A stretch of DNA of 32,021 nucleotides from NCBI RefSeq assembly GCF_016598475.1, contig NZ_JAEMUX010000091.1:1-32021 (forward strand). The letters run 5' to 3'. The translations under genes and the position numbers were made by a program. The notes under the pieces were generated by a model. The model was not told the DNA's origin. It worked only from the letters and a program-made list of their open reading frames with translations, and ran no database searches. The first letter of the stretch is position 1. Each line of letters opens with the position of its first letter. Below are positions 31,432 through 32,021 of this stretch, in pieces. The stretch comes from Streptomyces adelaidensis. Its GTDB lineage: Bacteria > Actinomycetota > Actinomycetes > Streptomycetales > Streptomycetaceae.

Positions 31432-32021
31432 ACCGCGTCATCGATAGTCCACCGCCACTGCCTGTCCATACGTCGGAAGACCTCACCACCACAACATCCA
31501 CGACCTCGCAGTCCCGCCTCGTCCGCGTCGCAGACGCACGAGGCGGCTACCCCGCCCCGTAGCTCGTGCGGAAGAGGTCCACAGCCCGCTCCACGTCCCG
31601 CCCGGAGCGCAACTGCCCCTCCACTGAGGGTTCGAAGTCGTCTTCAGCTCGACCATCTTGATGCTCATGTGGTTCCATGCCCGCCTCCTCTTGATCGACA
31701 AGGCATGGCTGCCCTAAATATCCACTCGAACCTCCCTGGACATGGGCGAACTCCGACCGCACCGGGTTGACGAAGGGAGCGTGGAGTTCCACAACTGATC
31801 CAGGGATCGACACTCCTGTACCACCAGCAGACGAAGAACCTGCTGGCAGAGCTCTGCCCTACCTGCGCCAGTCACTCACCGTGCCTACGGCCGCGCCTGA
31901 GATCGACTGGCTTCCCCGTCGCCACTGCCCCGCAGCACGGCCAACTCTGGGGAGAATCTGGGGAGTATGGACGGTGCCGGGGAGGGCGTGGGGAGAATCG
32001 ACTGCACAACGTGACACGAAC
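31432..32021. other. Right flank, no convincing gene
   Basis: GC content and codon bias drop here. A minus-strand frame (31547-31813, 88 codons) ends with a plausible coding-like stretch (GRDVERAVDLFRTSYGAG) but its first half has poor third-position bias. It may be a decayed gene end. At 31946-32000 the words GGGGAGAATC and GGGGAGTATGG recur within 55 bases; I assign no function. No tRNA or integrase gene could be recognised. Confidence 0.4.

Noticed and set aside
31547..31813. Possible 88-residue protein on the minus strand
   Set aside because: The first half lacks third-position G/C bias, there is no clear ribosome site or recognised domain, and an overlapping frame competes. At most a gene remnant.
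1..32021. CRISPR array, tRNA or rRNA genes
   Set aside because: No regularly spaced direct repeats, no cloverleaf-like segments with a CCA-type end and no rRNA motifs were seen.

Overview
The window is high-GC actinobacterial DNA, almost certainly Streptomyces or a close relative. Coding regions have strong G/C bias at third codon positions, GTG and TTG starts are common, many genes overlap by 4 bp (ATGA or GTGA), a SARP regulator and a GAF/PucR-type regulator are present, and I found only one rare TTA codon in the recognised genes. About 0.6 to 31.4 kb reads as one biosynthetic gene cluster, bounded on both sides by lower-GC DNA with no convincing gene.

Layout. (1) 0.6-4.0 kb: a GlxA/AraC-type regulator, a 40-residue small ORF, an RhtA-like amino-acid exporter and a saccharopine-dehydrogenase-like protein. 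(2) 4.0-7.0 kb, minus strand, tightly coupled: a two-subunit TPP decarboxylase of the sulfopyruvate/phosphonopyruvate type, a fold-type-II PLP enzyme and aspartate decarboxylase PanD. (3) 7.1-9.5 kb: an Asp-nucleophile alpha/beta hydrolase flanked by a ~170 bp imperfect inverted duplication carrying paired palindromes, then a transposase-derived (IS701-like) protein whose first catalytic aspartates are lost. (4) 9.6-11.7 kb: a GAF plus PucR-type activator. (5) 11.9-14.8 kb: a methyltransferase and a fused PabA-PabB aminodeoxychorismate synthase. (6) 14.8-21.5 kb, minus strand: SARP, MFS transporter, MetK, MetF, adenosine kinase, and a transaldolase homologue lacking its Schiff-base lysine. (7) 21.8-31.4 kb, plus strand: HAD phosphatase, intact transaldolase, sulfotransferase, SDR, second saccharopine-dehydrogenase-like protein, glycine-N-methyltransferase-like enzyme, MFS transporter and the sulfate-activation set CysC-CysD-CysN.

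How it may work together (inference). No PKS, NRPS, terpene, RiPP or PEP mutase gene is visible. The cluster seems to build a small polar, probably amino-acid- or sugar-acid-like molecule using PLP, TPP, aldolase and dehydrogenase steps. It would be N-methylated with SAM from a built-in supply set (MetF, MetK, AdoK, perhaps PabAB through folate) and sulfated with PAPS made on site by CysDNC. Export could use the RhtA-like and MFS proteins. I do not recognise the product. The clearest undescribed features are the duplicated palindrome-bearing control region, the domesticated transposase as its possible binding protein, and the transaldolase pseudoenzyme encoded opposite an intact paralogue.
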